Part shown: in pieces, positions 36,095 through 46,106 of the stretch
Layout: every line of letters begins with the position of its first letter
Position numbering within the stretch: position 1 is the first letter of the stretch
NCBI RefSeq assembly: GCF_026151345.1
Contig: NZ_JAMQPR010000001.1
Span: 1,594,231-1,658,230, forward strand
Direction of reading: 5' to 3'
Source of the DNA: Leptospira paudalimensis
GTDB lineage: Bacteria; Spirochaetota; Leptospiria; Leptospirales; Leptospiraceae
DNA length: 64,000 nucleotides
Notes under the pieces: model-generated
Seen by the model: only the letters and a program-made list of their open reading frames with translations
What the model was told of the DNA's origin: nothing
Database searches by the model: none
Position numbers and translations under genes: made by a program

Positions 36095-38597
36095 GAAATT
36101 CTAAGTAAAAACTCTTTTTATCAAAGTTTTCAGTAAGGTCTAGTAACCGAAAAAATAGTTTTGTGTTTTGTTTGTGAGATTTATTCCTTAAGAATAATCG
36201 TTCACACCAGATAACGGCATCTTCGATTTTACCCAATTGGAATTCAGATTTAGCAATCATATACAATAGGTTTTCTTTCGACGGGTTTTCATTGAATGCA
36301 AGTTTGAGATGGTGTAAAGCTTCTATCCATTTTTTTTGATGGAAGTAGATTTTCCCTGCCAATGAATGGAAGTTCGGATGGGAAAATTGAGTGAGAAGGG
36401 GGATCAACTCCGAAAGTGCATTTTCATAATTTCCTTTTTTGGCATCCGTTTGGATATTTAGGAATGTTCTGCGAATTTCTTCTGAAATGGAAAGTTTTGG
36501 AATTTCCGATTGGTAACCAATTCTTAAAAAAGATATGTCATCTGTGATTTCCCCGTTGTTTTCTATTTCCTGTACAAGTGGTAAAAGTTTTGCATCTGTT
36601 CTCTCCACAAAACGAAGGATCAATGTTTCATCTTCGTTGATATAGCGGTTCTCTGTTTCACTCATCAATCCAATATCATCTCTTCCATCGGAACCAACGA
36701 GAAGTACATCTCCATCCAATAGTGAAAATGTTTTGATTTGGAAGTGTGTATTGTTTTTGGGAAATCCAAGTTTTCGCATAGAAAGTTCTGTTTCGATAAA
36801 GGATGCTACACCATCTCTATATAAAATACTCCACGGGTGCTCCGCATTGATGTAGTAAATGTATCCATTTTTGCCAACCATTCCAAGTACCACACTCGAT
36901 AACATAGAACCATCAAAACTTGCGAATACAGATTGTAGTTCTACATAAAGATCCTTTAACCAAAGTTCAGGTGGTCTCCTTTTGGTATAACTGGACTTTG
37001 CTCTAGATAAAACTGCTTGGAATACTACACCTAATACAAGAGCTCCTCCAGCTCCTTGTATTGATTTTCCCATTGCATCGGCATTGGCAAAAACAGTATA
37101 TTCTCCCGATTCTAAATGAATCGAACCAACAATACATATATCTCCACCAATTTCCCCATCTTTCCCTCTAAATTGAAATTTTTTCTTTTGGTTGGTATAA
37201 GATTCAATTTTGAGTTCGGGAATTTTATTTTCAATTCGTGCTAACGGTTGGATGAGGAGTGAAGTTAAAAAATAATCCCCGTCTTGTTTTTCTTTTAAGA
37301 TTTGTAATTGATTAAGTGATTCATTTAATGCGTCAGTTCGATCCTCAACTTTTTTCTCTAAGTTTTTATTGAGATCTTCAAATTCCTCATTCAATTTCAC
37401 AAATGAATTTGCGAGAATCATTGCAAGTGAAATGTTAAAGAACAAAAATGCATATCCCATGATTCGAGGGAATACCCAATAATTTCGATTTGTTGCTGTA
37501 TCAATGATGGCTGCAATTAAAACTATGGTGAGTCCTATCGTAATGTAAATTGCTCGTTTTTCTCCTTTTCTCAGATTTCGAATCAAATTGGAAAAAATGA
37601 GTATGACATAAAGGATCCATGTTGGTTGAACCAAATTGGAGAGAACAAAATTGAAGTGTTCTATATTATTCGAAACCAAGAAAAAGGAAAAGATCAACAA
37701 TTGAAATCCATCTAAAATTTTCGCAAAAATTACATATCGATCTTCAAATAGCGTCCGCAAAAAATGGTACATGAATGGTATGAGTAACAAAATTGTTAAA
37801 TATTCCAATTTTTTCATCTCTAAGAAAGAAAACCCGAGTTCATATTTTAATTGGTTTCTTAAAAAATTATAAAGTACGAATGAAAAAGAAAAGAGTGAAA
37901 AGAATAAATTTTCCCTGTCTTTTCTCCTTCTGATAAACAAAAATAAGAAGTAACTTCCAACCGTGATATAAACTGTAAGGAAAATTAATTTTATGAATTC
38001 ATCTTTATAAAATCGATTTTGGATGTCAGTACTCGGACCTAATAATGTTTCGTCTTGTTCAATTCCGCCTGAATTTTGAAAATACAGTTGGATTTTAACC
38101 AACAAAAGATTCTTTTTTTTAGGCAAAATCAAATGGGAAGGAATCGGATAGATTCTCAATTTATCGTAATTTTGTGGAAACGGGGAATCCCATTCGCCTG
38201 TTTTGCCAATTAGTTTTCCATTTAAGAAGGTGCGGTCACGGTCATTGATAATCCCAAGACGAACACTATACTGAATATTTGGATCAACATCCATTTCGAT
38301 CCATTTCGCTAAAATCACAGTTCTTTTCTGTTTTTGATTCTCTTTGGAAGGGAATAAGTTTCCTGGAATTTTGATCCGTTTCCAATTGTAATTGGAAAAA
38401 TTTTCTTCCTTTAGATTTTGAATTTCACTTTCCGTTAGTCCATTTTCCGTAATGTACCACTGGGATTTTGGATCGTTTTGGTTTGAATCTAAACTTGTGA
38501 TCGAATGGGGATGGTTCTGGATGGTAAAATCTAAAAGAGGGCTAGATTCCAATTGGGAAAAAGAAAAGACAAGAACAATCAGTAACTTTTTTATCAT
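36069..38597 (-). CDS. 7TM receptor-type SpoIIE/PP2C phosphatase with TPR tail
   Basis: About 842 residues from ATG 38597; the open frame begins at 38660 but ATG 38597 directly precedes the signal peptide (KKLLIVLVFSFSQLES). Then an extracytoplasmic beta-rich domain resembling 7TMR-DISM or jelly-roll sensors (about 25-200), about seven membrane segments (205-415), a coiled coil (LNKNLEKKVEDRTDALNESL), a PP2C/SpoIIE domain (about 450-690) and TPR-like repeats (about 710-820). PP2C metal aspartates are retained in EIGGDICIV, FANADAMGKS and VGSDGRDDIG, but the usual GDVSGHG is altered. It probably dephosphorylates an anti-sigma-factor antagonist in response to an external signal. Confidence 0.85.
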   Translation of the reverse strand: MIKKLLIVLVFSFSQLESSPLLDFTIQNHPHSITSLDSNQNDPKSQWYITENGLTESEIQNLKEENFSNYNWKRIKIPGNLFPSKENQKQKRTVILAKWIEMDVDPNIQYSVRLGIINDRDRTFLNGKLIGKTGEWDSPFPQNYDKLRIYPIPSHLILPKKKNLLLVKIQLYFQNSGGIEQDETLLGPSTDIQNRFYKDEFIKLIFLTVYITVGSYFLFLFIRRRKDRENLFFSLFSFSFVLYNFLRNQLKYELGFSFLEMKKLEYLTILLLIPFMYHFLRTLFEDRYVIFAKILDGFQLLIFSFFLVSNNIEHFNFVLSNLVQPTWILYVILIFSNLIRNLRKGEKRAIYITIGLTIVLIAAIIDTATNRNYWVFPRIMGYAFLFFNISLAMILANSFVKLNEEFEDLNKNLEKKVEDRTDALNESLNQLQILKEKQDGDYFLTSLLIQPLARIENKIPELKIESYTNQKKKFQFRGKDGEIGGDICIVGSIHLESGEYTVFANADAMGKSIQGAGGALVLGVVFQAVLSRAKSSYTKRRPPELWLKDLYVELQSVFASFDGSMLSSVVLGMVGKNGYIYYINAEHPWSILYRDGVASFIETELSMRKLGFPKNNTHFQIKTFSLLDGDVLLVGSDGRDDIGLMSETENRYINEDETLILRFVERTDAKLLPLVQEIENNGEITDDISFLRIGYQSEIPKLSISEEIRRTFLNIQTDAKKGNYENALSELIPLLTQFSHPNFHSLAGKIYFHQKKWIEALHHLKLAFNENPSKENLLYMIAKSEFQLGKIEDAVIWCERLFLRNKSHKQNTKLFFRLLDLTENFDKKSFYLEFLSHEGNTI

Positions 38598-38652
38598 ATT
38601 TATACGGGGGTATTGACTCCCAAAACATTTCGTATAAACAATTGGATGAAGA

Positions 38653-39834
38653 ATGGTCATTCGCTTAAAGAAGAATAAAGAAAAAGCTATATTAAATTTT
38701 CATCCTTGGGTATTTTCAGGTGCCATTGATTTTGTAGAGAAACATTCTAGTGCAGGTGATATCGTTGAGGTGCAATCTTCGAATGGTTCTTTTTTGGGTT
38801 GGGGTTTTTATGATCCAAGTAGCCAAATCCGGATTCGACTGTTCTCTTTTGATAAGGAAAAGGATGGGAAGTCGGAGTCGTATTGGCTTTCCAAATGGAA
38901 TCAAATTTTAAATCTGAAACGTTCCTTATTACCAAATGATACAAATGGATTTCGTTTGTTTCACTCTGAAGGTGACGGTGTTCCTGGAATGATTGTGGAT
39001 ATATATAATGAGACAGCCGTTCTACAATTGAAAATCCCTGGTGTGATTCGATTGAAACCGCTATTAGTAAAATTTTTAGAATCAGTGGGTTATCACACAA
39101 TCATTGAAAAACACGAAAAACAAGATTCAAAAAAAGGGGACGAAGTTTCCATTGAAAAGGGTATTCTTTCCGAATGTATCTTTTTAGAGAATGGTCTTCG
39201 TTTTATTTCAGATATTGAAAAAGGACAAAAAACAGGATTTTTCTTAGACCAAAGAGAAAATCGGGCACTCCTTGGAAAATACGCAAAGAATCGAACCATA
39301 CTCAATACATTTGCCTACTCGGGTGCGTTTTCCGTCTATGCATTGTTAAATGGAGCAAAGTCCGTTCATAGTCTTGATATATCAAAACAAGCATTAGAAA
39401 TTTGTGAAAAAAATTTGAAACTCAATGGAATCGGTTCTTCCATTGAAAACGGAAAACATAAGAGTATCGAACATGATTGTTTTGATTATTTAAAACAAAT
39501 GGATCCTGGGTTTTATGATTGTATTATCCTTGATCCACCTGCATTCACTAAAAACATTTCTACTGTGATGCAAGCAAGTAGAGGATACAAAGACATAAAT
39601 ATGAGAGCCATTTCTAAAATTCAAGATGGTGGTCTTATTTTTACCTTTTCTTGTTCCCAACATATTTCCTTTGATTTATTCAAAAAAATTGTTTTTGGAG
39701 CAGCTAAGGATGCAAAAAAAAGAGTTAGAATTTTACACCATTTAACCCAAAGCCCTGACCATGGATATTCTGTTTTCCACCCAGAAGGAGAATACTTAAA
39801 AGGACTTGTGATTCAGGTTGATGGAGAAATATAA
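38653..39834 (+). CDS. RlmI-like 23S rRNA methyltransferase
   Basis: A 393-residue class I SAM-dependent methyltransferase of the RlmI/YccW family, which methylates C5 of a cytosine in 23S rRNA in E. coli. An N-terminal PUA domain is present (NFHPWVFSGAI to about residue 75), an EEHAD-like domain, and the Rossmann domain with GQKTGFFLDQRENR, FAYSGAFSVYALLNGAKSVHSLD (SAM-binding) and LDPPAFTKN, which corresponds to the NPPY-like substrate loop. FSCSQHIS is the family cysteine motif. The start follows GGATGAAG. It may also be RlmK/RlmL-like; rRNA target is inferred from family. Confidence 0.88.
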   Translation: MVIRLKKNKEKAILNFHPWVFSGAIDFVEKHSSAGDIVEVQSSNGSFLGWGFYDPSSQIRIRLFSFDKEKDGKSESYWLSKWNQILNLKRSLLPNDTNGFRLFHSEGDGVPGMIVDIYNETAVLQLKIPGVIRLKPLLVKFLESVGYHTIIEKHEKQDSKKGDEVSIEKGILSECIFLENGLRFISDIEKGQKTGFFLDQRENRALLGKYAKNRTILNTFAYSGAFSVYALLNGAKSVHSLDISKQALEICEKNLKLNGIGSSIENGKHKSIEHDCFDYLKQMDPGFYDCIILDPPAFTKNISTVMQASRGYKDINMRAISKIQDGGLIFTFSCSQHISFDLFKKIVFGAAKDAKKRVRILHHLTQSPDHGYSVFHPEGEYLKGLVIQVDGEI

Positions 39835-39859
39835 TTGAAAATATTGGTGATATCTTAGA

Positions 39860-41284
39860 ATGAAATTTACATCGCTTAGTTTCCTTTTGTTTTTTATTGT
39901 AGTTTATGCACTACACTGGTATATCCGAGGTAAGTTTAGACTTGTATTTCTATTTTTAGCTTCTTTTGTTTTTTATGCAGCTTGGTCGATTCCATTTGCA
40001 TTTCATTTTCTAACTTTAGTTTTGATCAACCATTTGTTAAACAAACAAATCTTGAAAAACAAGAACAGTTGTTGGTATCCCATTTCTTTACTGATTAATT
40101 TTGGAAACCTATTCCTATTTAAATATTTTTATTTTTTATGGTCTCTTTTGTTTCAAATCACAGGGAGTTTATGGTTTTCAAATGAATCCATTCAGGTTTT
40201 CTTAAATTCCCAATTTGGTTTTGATTCCATCACGTTGCCTCTTGCCATTAGTTTTTATACCTTTCAAATGGTTGCGTATACAATTGATGTGAAACGAGGG
40301 AACGCAAATGAGAATCCAAGTTTTTTACAATTTGGATTGTTTATATTCTTTTTCCCCCAATTGGTAGCTGGACCTATCGTAAGGCATGGGGAATTCTTTT
40401 ACCAATTAGAAGTTTGGAATGCAAAAAAAGAACAGTTGTTTGAAGGTTATTATTTAGTCTTTCTTGGTTTATTGAAAAAGGTAGTGATTGCAGATAATTT
40501 GTCTCCCATCATCGAACCTATCTTTCAAAACCCAGATGCTTATGATGGTGTATCAAATGCACTAGCAATGTTTGGTTATGCGGCACGTGTATTTTGTGAT
40601 TTTAGTGGGTATACTGACCTTGCGCGTGGTTTAGGAAAATTATTAGGAATCAATTTGCCTGAGAACTTCCATGCTCCTTATTTGTCAGCATCAGTTCGTG
40701 AATTATGGACACGTTGGCATATGACACTTGCTACATGGATCAAAGATTATATTTATTTTCCACTTGGAGGATCTCGGGTATCAGAATGGAGAGGATATTT
40801 TAACCTAATCCTTACGTTTACATTGGCTGGATTTTGGCATGGTGCCAATTTTACATTTATCATTTGGGGATTTTTACACGGACTTGTGCTTAGCATTGAG
40901 CGAAAGGTAGAAATTATAACAAACAAACCGAAAAAGGAAGCTGTGGTACTATGGAAAAAATGGATAGGTATTCTTTATACCTTTCTCTTTTTTGTATTAA
41001 CAATTCCATTTTTTAACGCACCGACTGTCAAAAATGCAGTTTCAATGTTGTTTCGATCCTTTGTGATTGCACCGGGGGAAAGGATAGGCCAGTTAGAAAA
41101 AATTCTTTATTCTATATTGTTAACATTCCTATTAAACTACTTACAAACAAAACCTAGTTTTCCAAGAGAATCATGGACAACGAAGTTTAGTCTTTCGTTT
41201 TTATTTTTGTTCTCTTTTGTTGTGACAGTTTTATTGGGTTATTTAGCACCTGGAGGTACGGAGTTTATATACTTCCAATTTTAA
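39860..41284 (+). CDS. MBOAT-family O-acyltransferase (AlgI-like)
   Basis: A 474-residue membrane-bound O-acyltransferase with about ten to twelve membrane segments. Family features: the PIVRHGEFFYQL motif, the inward catalytic-pocket region VFCDFSGYTDLARGLGKLLG with NFHAPYLSASVRELWTRWHMTLATWIKDYIYFPLGG (quoted in parts), and the catalytic histidine in FTLAGFWHGANFTFI. AlgI relatives move acyl groups across the inner membrane to a periplasmic partner. The DUF1574 protein encoded two bases downstream is the obvious partner, as with AlgI and AlgJ/AlgX. Substrate unknown; the acceptor is likely a surface polysaccharide. Confidence 0.92.
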   Translation: MKFTSLSFLLFFIVVYALHWYIRGKFRLVFLFLASFVFYAAWSIPFAFHFLTLVLINHLLNKQILKNKNSCWYPISLLINFGNLFLFKYFYFLWSLLFQITGSLWFSNESIQVFLNSQFGFDSITLPLAISFYTFQMVAYTIDVKRGNANENPSFLQFGLFIFFFPQLVAGPIVRHGEFFYQLEVWNAKKEQLFEGYYLVFLGLLKKVVIADNLSPIIEPIFQNPDAYDGVSNALAMFGYAARVFCDFSGYTDLARGLGKLLGINLPENFHAPYLSASVRELWTRWHMTLATWIKDYIYFPLGGSRVSEWRGYFNLILTFTLAGFWHGANFTFIIWGFLHGLVLSIERKVEIITNKPKKEAVVLWKKWIGILYTFLFFVLTIPFFNAPTVKNAVSMLFRSFVIAPGERIGQLEKILYSILLTFLLNYLQTKPSFPRESWTTKFSLSFLFLFSFVVTVLLGYLAPGGTEFIYFQF

Positions 41285-41285
41285 T

Positions 41286-42416
41286 ATGAAAAATAAATTT
41301 CCAATTGTTTTCTATCCACTTCTTCTTGCCTTAGCATTGTTTTTATTTGATAAACTATTTTTCCTACCTGTGATTGTTGAGAATACATATAGCTGGAAAA
41401 AAATTGAACGTAAGTTTTACGAACTCAAAGAAGATCTATTCGAAGTTATGCTCGAGGAATCAAAAAAGAATCCCGGGAAACAGATAGGTCTGATTTTAGG
41501 AAGTTCTCGTTCAGGTGAATTTGATTCTGAAATGGTGGAAGGATTTTTTCCAAATACAAATTCTTTTAACTTTGCTGCTCCCTTTGGTCCACCAAGTTTC
41601 CAAGCATATTGGTTGGAACGAGTGCTTGCAACAAACTTACCGATTCGTTATGTTTTGATAGAAGTGGATCCACTTTTATTTTCTAAATCCGCTATCGATT
41701 ATTCCTTAAATGGATCGTACGATAATCTTTATGTATTGGAACATTTGGATTTTTTTAGAACAAAATCGAAAGATCCATGGACCACTCACACGAAAGGTTT
41801 TTCGATTGATGAAGCAGAAGTTTATTTTCTAAAAAAATTATTTGCATTGTATAAATACCCTTTAGATCCCACAGCAATTAAGGCCAATAATAAGGAAATT
41901 GAGATTGGTTTTTTCCCTGGAATGTCTTCTGGAATCACAGGAAAAGAACATAAAAGGGGATACATAGATAAAATCAAAATGGTAAATCGTGTGAAATTTG
42001 GAGCACTACCCAATGAGATTAAATTTGCAAATATGGATTTATTCTTGGAACGAGATGCGGAAGCAATGTACAACCAGTACTTACGAGGTTCTTCCTTATC
42101 GCCGACGCAAATTTTCTTTTTTAAGAAGATGTTACATCTATTAGAAGGAAAAGGAATTCCAGTGATCGTTTATTTCCCTGCTGTTTCAGAGCCTCTCCGA
42201 CGATGGATGAAAACAGATGGGTTACTTGATCGATTTAATACCGAAGTTAGGAAAGAAGTGGAAGTTGTATCACGGTCACCAAATTCTAAATTCATTGTCA
42301 TCGATCCCAATGAAGATCCAAATTGGAAATGTAAAGATTTTGTCGATTCGCTCCATTTGAGTGGCGCTTGTTTTCCGAATTTGCTTCCTATTTTATTTCC
42401 GAAATCAATTCGTTAA
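41286..42416 (+). CDS. DUF1574 protein, likely SGNH/AlgX-like acetyltransferase partner
   Basis: A 376-residue protein with one N-terminal membrane anchor (about 5-25) and an extracytoplasmic domain. The pattern LGSSRSGEFDSEMV (GxSx type, nucleophile-serine elbow) near residue 70 and LIEVDPLLFSK, plus a C-terminal SLHLSGACFPN histidine, fit an SGNH-hydrolase-type fold as in AlgJ/AlgX/PatB2. It is two bases after the MBOAT gene, a linkage seen repeatedly for DUF1574. The role inferred is transfer of an acyl group, passed by the MBOAT protein, onto an extracytoplasmic glycan. The 3' end overlaps the convergent J-domain gene by four bases at TTAA. Confidence 0.85.
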   Translation: MKNKFPIVFYPLLLALALFLFDKLFFLPVIVENTYSWKKIERKFYELKEDLFEVMLEESKKNPGKQIGLILGSSRSGEFDSEMVEGFFPNTNSFNFAAPFGPPSFQAYWLERVLATNLPIRYVLIEVDPLLFSKSAIDYSLNGSYDNLYVLEHLDFFRTKSKDPWTTHTKGFSIDEAEVYFLKKLFALYKYPLDPTAIKANNKEIEIGFFPGMSSGITGKEHKRGYIDKIKMVNRVKFGALPNEIKFANMDLFLERDAEAMYNQYLRGSSLSPTQIFFFKKMLHLLEGKGIPVIVYFPAVSEPLRRWMKTDGLLDRFNTEVRKEVEVVSRSPNSKFIVIDPNEDPNWKCKDFVDSLHLSGACFPNLLPILFPKSIR

Positions 42417-43012
42417 AGCCGAGATTCTTTTCTTTTTTTTAATTGTTTCGGAATGTACAAAAATCGGAAAAGTAGGTAACCAATACCGCTGAATCCCAAA
42501 AATAGATAGGAAAGGAAATTAAAGAGAATGTCATTTTCTTTGGACGTTTCCATTTCATTTTGGTGGAACAAAGACTGGAACAAAACAATTCCGGAGTATA
42601 ACAGTAAGTTGATGACAAGGTAGATGGTTGTCTTTTTTAATACCCATAAAGTATCTCCCATCTCACCTTTGAATTTTGAAAACTCGCTGAGAATTTCTTG
42701 GTAGGTTTTTTTATGACCCAGCCGGTATATGTCGTAAGCCTCTTCCATTTCCGGGTCTTTGGCTTTTCCATCAAGTAGTACAAATTCAAAATCCAATTCC
42801 GAATCATAAACATCTCTTTTGTTTGGATCACTTAAAGTCAAATAGGCCCTTGTTAGTTCCAAAATTTTGTCTTTGGCTTCCTGACTACCAGCTTTTTCAA
42901 GTTGTTCCCAAAAGAGTAATTCACGTAGGTAAACCGCTTCAATGCCATTCGTAGGAAAATCTCTCGAAATTCCTAAAATTTCATAAAAAGTCTCCCGCTT
43001 TGTGTTCGGCAT
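42413..43012 (-). CDS. Membrane protein with degenerate J domain (no HPD)
   Basis: About 199 residues from ATG 43012, preceded by AGGAAGGGG; an in-frame ATG at 43030 is less favoured. The first ~70 residues are J-domain-like: [20 protein letters not shown], then [20 protein letters not shown] and DVYDSELDF. The essential HPD tripeptide between helices II and III is absent; the equivalent position reads about WEQLEK. Two membrane segments follow at about 125-145 and 165-190. It therefore cannot stimulate DnaK in the usual way. It may be a membrane-anchored docking protein; function unknown. Confidence 0.75.
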   Translation of the reverse strand: MPNTKRETFYEILGISRDFPTNGIEAVYLRELLFWEQLEKAGSQEAKDKILELTRAYLTLSDPNKRDVYDSELDFEFVLLDGKAKDPEMEEAYDIYRLGHKKTYQEILSEFSKFKGEMGDTLWVLKKTTIYLVINLLLYSGIVLFQSLFHQNEMETSKENDILFNFLSYLFLGFSGIGYLLFRFLYIPKQLKKRKESRL

Positions 43013-43074
43013 ATACCCCTTCCTATCCATTCTTCTTTGCTTTACAAGGAATTTTCTTGGGAAAACATATCATT

Positions 43075-44451
43075 ATGAACCCTACCTTGACAGAAAGCTT
43101 AGACAGTATTCCCTCCATCCAACTGGGAAAGGTCTATGTGGAAACTTACGGCTGCCAAATGAACGAATACGATTCAGGCATAGTAAAGGAACTATTCCGT
43201 AAGGAGAATTACGAAACCACAAATTCGGTGGAAGACAGTGATATCATATTTTTGAATACTTGTGCCGTCCGAGAAAATGCACACGCTAAGATTTATGGAC
43301 GACTCCAATCCCTCGGTTACCTCAAGAAAAAGAATCCTAATTTGGTCATCGGTGTTTTGGGTTGTATGGCACAAAACTTAGGTGAAGACTTATTCAACCA
43401 AGAATTGCCTCTCGATTTGATTGTGGGTCCAGATAATTATAGGACCTTACCAGAACTCATAGAAAACATTCGTAAGGGTGAAAAAGATGTCCAACTCACA
43501 AGGTTATCCAGGACAGAAACGTATGATGAATTAGAGCCAAAGGTTGTGAATGGGATCCAGGCATTTGTTACCATCATGCGTGGTTGTAATAATTTTTGTA
43601 CCTTCTGTGTGGTTCCTTATACAAGAGGAAGAGAAAGGAGCCGTGAACCGCAGTCCATCATCCATGAGATCAAACAGTTGGAAACGATGGGTGTGAAACA
43701 AGTCACACTTCTTGGCCAAAATGTGAATAGTTATTCCTATGAAAATTTTGACTTTTGTGCACTTGTGGAAGAAATTCTAAAACAAACCAGTATTGAGCGA
43801 GTTCGGTTTACAAGTCCTCACCCTAAAGATTTTCCAGATCATCTCATTTCACTTATGGCAAAAGAAGAAAGATTTTCTTCTCAAATCCATATGCCACTCC
43901 AAGCAGGGAGTTCAAAAGTACTGCGAGATATGAAACGTAGTTATACGAAGGAAGAATATTTGGATTTGGTTCAAAAAATCCAAGCAGTGATTCCTGATAT
44001 CGGAATAACGTCTGACATCATCGTAGGATTTCCAGGAGAAACTGACGAAGAATTCCAAGAAACTTTAGAAGTTGTAAAACAAGTGAAATTTGACATGTCT
44101 TATATGTTTAAATATTCTGAACGAGAGGGGACCATCGCAAAACGTAAGTTTATTGACGATGTTCCTGAGGAAGTTAAGAGTAAAAGGTTAATCGAACTTG
44201 TTGAACTCCAAACAAAAATTTCGTTGGAGAAAAATCTAACAAAAATTGGAAAAGAATTTTCCATTTTGGTGGAGAATACTTCAAAAAAATCAAAACAAGA
44301 GTTATGTGGTCGGTCACACTGTGGTCGAATGGTAGTTTTCCCAATTCCAGAAGGAATGTCTCAAGACTTATCGGATTGGATTGGAAAAACGGTAACTGTA
44401 CTCATTGAACAAGCAACTAGTGCTACTCTCAAAGGGAAATTGATTGTCTAA
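43075..44451 (+). CDS. miaB: tRNA-2-methylthio-N6-dimethylallyladenosine synthase
   Basis: A radical SAM methylthiotransferase of about 458 residues that adds a methylthio group to i6A37 of tRNAs. The N-terminal UPF0004 domain has [14 protein letters not shown], then [12 protein letters not shown] and [11 protein letters not shown]; the three cysteines bind the auxiliary 4Fe-4S cluster. The radical SAM core has [20 protein letters not shown] with CxxxCxxC, and a C-terminal TRAM domain follows. The frame opens at 43000 but ATG 43075 gives a standard N-terminus. The next gene begins within its last codons (TTG 44444). Confidence 0.95.
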   Translation: MNPTLTESLDSIPSIQLGKVYVETYGCQMNEYDSGIVKELFRKENYETTNSVEDSDIIFLNTCAVRENAHAKIYGRLQSLGYLKKKNPNLVIGVLGCMAQNLGEDLFNQELPLDLIVGPDNYRTLPELIENIRKGEKDVQLTRLSRTETYDELEPKVVNGIQAFVTIMRGCNNFCTFCVVPYTRGRERSREPQSIIHEIKQLETMGVKQVTLLGQNVNSYSYENFDFCALVEEILKQTSIERVRFTSPHPKDFPDHLISLMAKEERFSSQIHMPLQAGSSKVLRDMKRSYTKEEYLDLVQKIQAVIPDIGITSDIIVGFPGETDEEFQETLEVVKQVKFDMSYMFKYSEREGTIAKRKFIDDVPEEVKSKRLIELVELQTKISLEKNLTKIGKEFSILVENTSKKSKQELCGRSHCGRMVVFPIPEGMSQDLSDWIGKTVTVLIEQATSATLKGKLIV

Positions 44452-46036
44452 ACCTGTTGATTTAAGAACCGTTAGGGTTCATTCCAAAGACGATTTACCA
44501 CCAGATTTTATGGTGGATACGGATAGGTTAGGTAAGTGGAAACGTTTCAAACCTTCCATTTTAAGGATTTACATTCTGAAAGAGATCTTAAGTCCGTTTT
44601 TGGTTGCTCTTTCTTTTTTTACAATGATCTATATGGCAGTTGCCATCCAAAAGATGATTGGACTTTTTGTTGGAAAAGGTGTCGATTTTTTCCGTTTGTT
44701 AGATTATATGGGTTATGTTTTTGGGAATACACTCCCCATGACCATTCCTATGGCCTGTTTGATGTCTGGAATTATGGCAGCAGGTCGATTGTCTGGTGAT
44801 TCCGAAATCACTGCGATGCGGGCATCAGGGGTTTCGTTTCCTTATATCTACAGTAATTTTTTGGTATTTGGCTTTCTTATGACCCTTCTTGTTGGTTATC
44901 TAAATTTTTATTTAGGGCCAGAGAACACTCGTAAGATGAAGGATTTTGATAATTGGATTGCATCTTATAATCCCTTACTTGCGATCCAACCTGGTCAATT
45001 TTCTGGGGATAAAACACAGGATTTTTTCTCCGAGAAGGGTCGAACCATGTATTCTGGTGGTGTGGATGAAGATGGTAACCTAAGTAATGTTCAAATACGA
45101 GAATGGGCAATTTCTGCTAGTGGAACTGATTTTATCATGGTGAACAATTTGGCCGTCCCAATGGGTGGGTCAAAAATGTTACAAATCATCAACGCTAAGG
45201 AAGGGTTACTTGTTGAAAAAAAGAACTCTGTTGGTGAATACGAAAAGTCAGTTCGATTGAGAAAAGGTTATGTGATTGAATGGGATCCTGAAACCAATGC
45301 AATTGGTGTTACCAATTTCATGAATGGGGAAATGGATTACAATACACCAGCGAAAAAAGATACAAAAACCTTAAGTATCAATGTAAAGCCTGATACCTTC
45401 TCCTTACCAATGTTAATTGAGATTAGAAATGCCATTGAATCCGAAGGTTTGGAAAATATTCCAGGATTGGAAATTTTAAAAGAATATGGTTTGTCTATCA
45501 AAGGTGTAGGTGGGCTCAAACAAATGGTGGAACAATTCAAATATGAGCTCATCATAGGTGCCAATTCGGGAAACCAAGAAGATATGGCACAAAAGTTTGC
45601 CTTATTCACACAGTTGTCTGAACTTCTGAATGAATCCAAAAAAACCCTCACGGGATTTAATGTGGAAATCCACAAACGGTTTGCGACTCCACTCTCTTGT
45701 CAGATTTTTTTCTTTCTATCCTTTCCTTTGGGTCTTGTTGTCAAACGTTCTGGAAAAGGTATGAGTTTTACTCTTGCTGTAATCTTTTTACTCATTTACT
45801 ATACGTTTTTTATATTTGGTTCTGGGATTTCCTACAAAGAGAATGTTCCGGATTGGGTGGGTCCTTGGTCTGCGAATATCGTAATTGCGACCCTTTCGAT
45901 TTATATCATGATCTCAAGGACTGATGCAAAATTACCAGAATCAATTCGTAATATGTTAGGATTTTATTTTCGATGGAAAGACAAATGGGATGAAACATGG
46001 GAAATGTTAAAAAATCGCTTCGCAAGGAAGAAATAA
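44444..46036 (+). CDS. LptF/LptG (YjgP/YjgQ) family permease
   Basis: A 530-residue protein of the LPS-export ABC permease family. Its six membrane segments flank a large periplasmic beta-jellyroll-like region (about residues 150-400). Hallmarks are [45 protein letters not shown] and MRASGVS, the last contacting LptB2. The C-terminal segments include [21 protein letters not shown], then ILVI-rich helices. LptF and LptG cannot be told apart here. Start is TTG 44444 behind AAGGGAAA, overlapping the miaB stop; the next ATG (44510) has no ribosome-binding site. It would extract lipopolysaccharide from the inner membrane with LptB and LptC. Confidence 0.9.
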   Translation: MSKPVDLRTVRVHSKDDLPPDFMVDTDRLGKWKRFKPSILRIYILKEILSPFLVALSFFTMIYMAVAIQKMIGLFVGKGVDFFRLLDYMGYVFGNTLPMTIPMACLMSGIMAAGRLSGDSEITAMRASGVSFPYIYSNFLVFGFLMTLLVGYLNFYLGPENTRKMKDFDNWIASYNPLLAIQPGQFSGDKTQDFFSEKGRTMYSGGVDEDGNLSNVQIREWAISASGTDFIMVNNLAVPMGGSKMLQIINAKEGLLVEKKNSVGEYEKSVRLRKGYVIEWDPETNAIGVTNFMNGEMDYNTPAKKDTKTLSINVKPDTFSLPMLIEIRNAIESEGLENIPGLEILKEYGLSIKGVGGLKQMVEQFKYELIIGANSGNQEDMAQKFALFTQLSELLNESKKTLTGFNVEIHKRFATPLSCQIFFFLSFPLGLVVKRSGKGMSFTLAVIFLLIYYTFFIFGSGISYKENVPDWVGPWSANIVIATLSIYIMISRTDAKLPESIRNMLGFYFRWKDKWDETWEMLKNRFARKK

Positions 46037-46106
46037 TAGAAAATTTGCTAGAAAATTCCCCTGTCTACGGTCCCATAGAGTGTAGTTGTCAATTAGGAGA
46101 TCGGGT

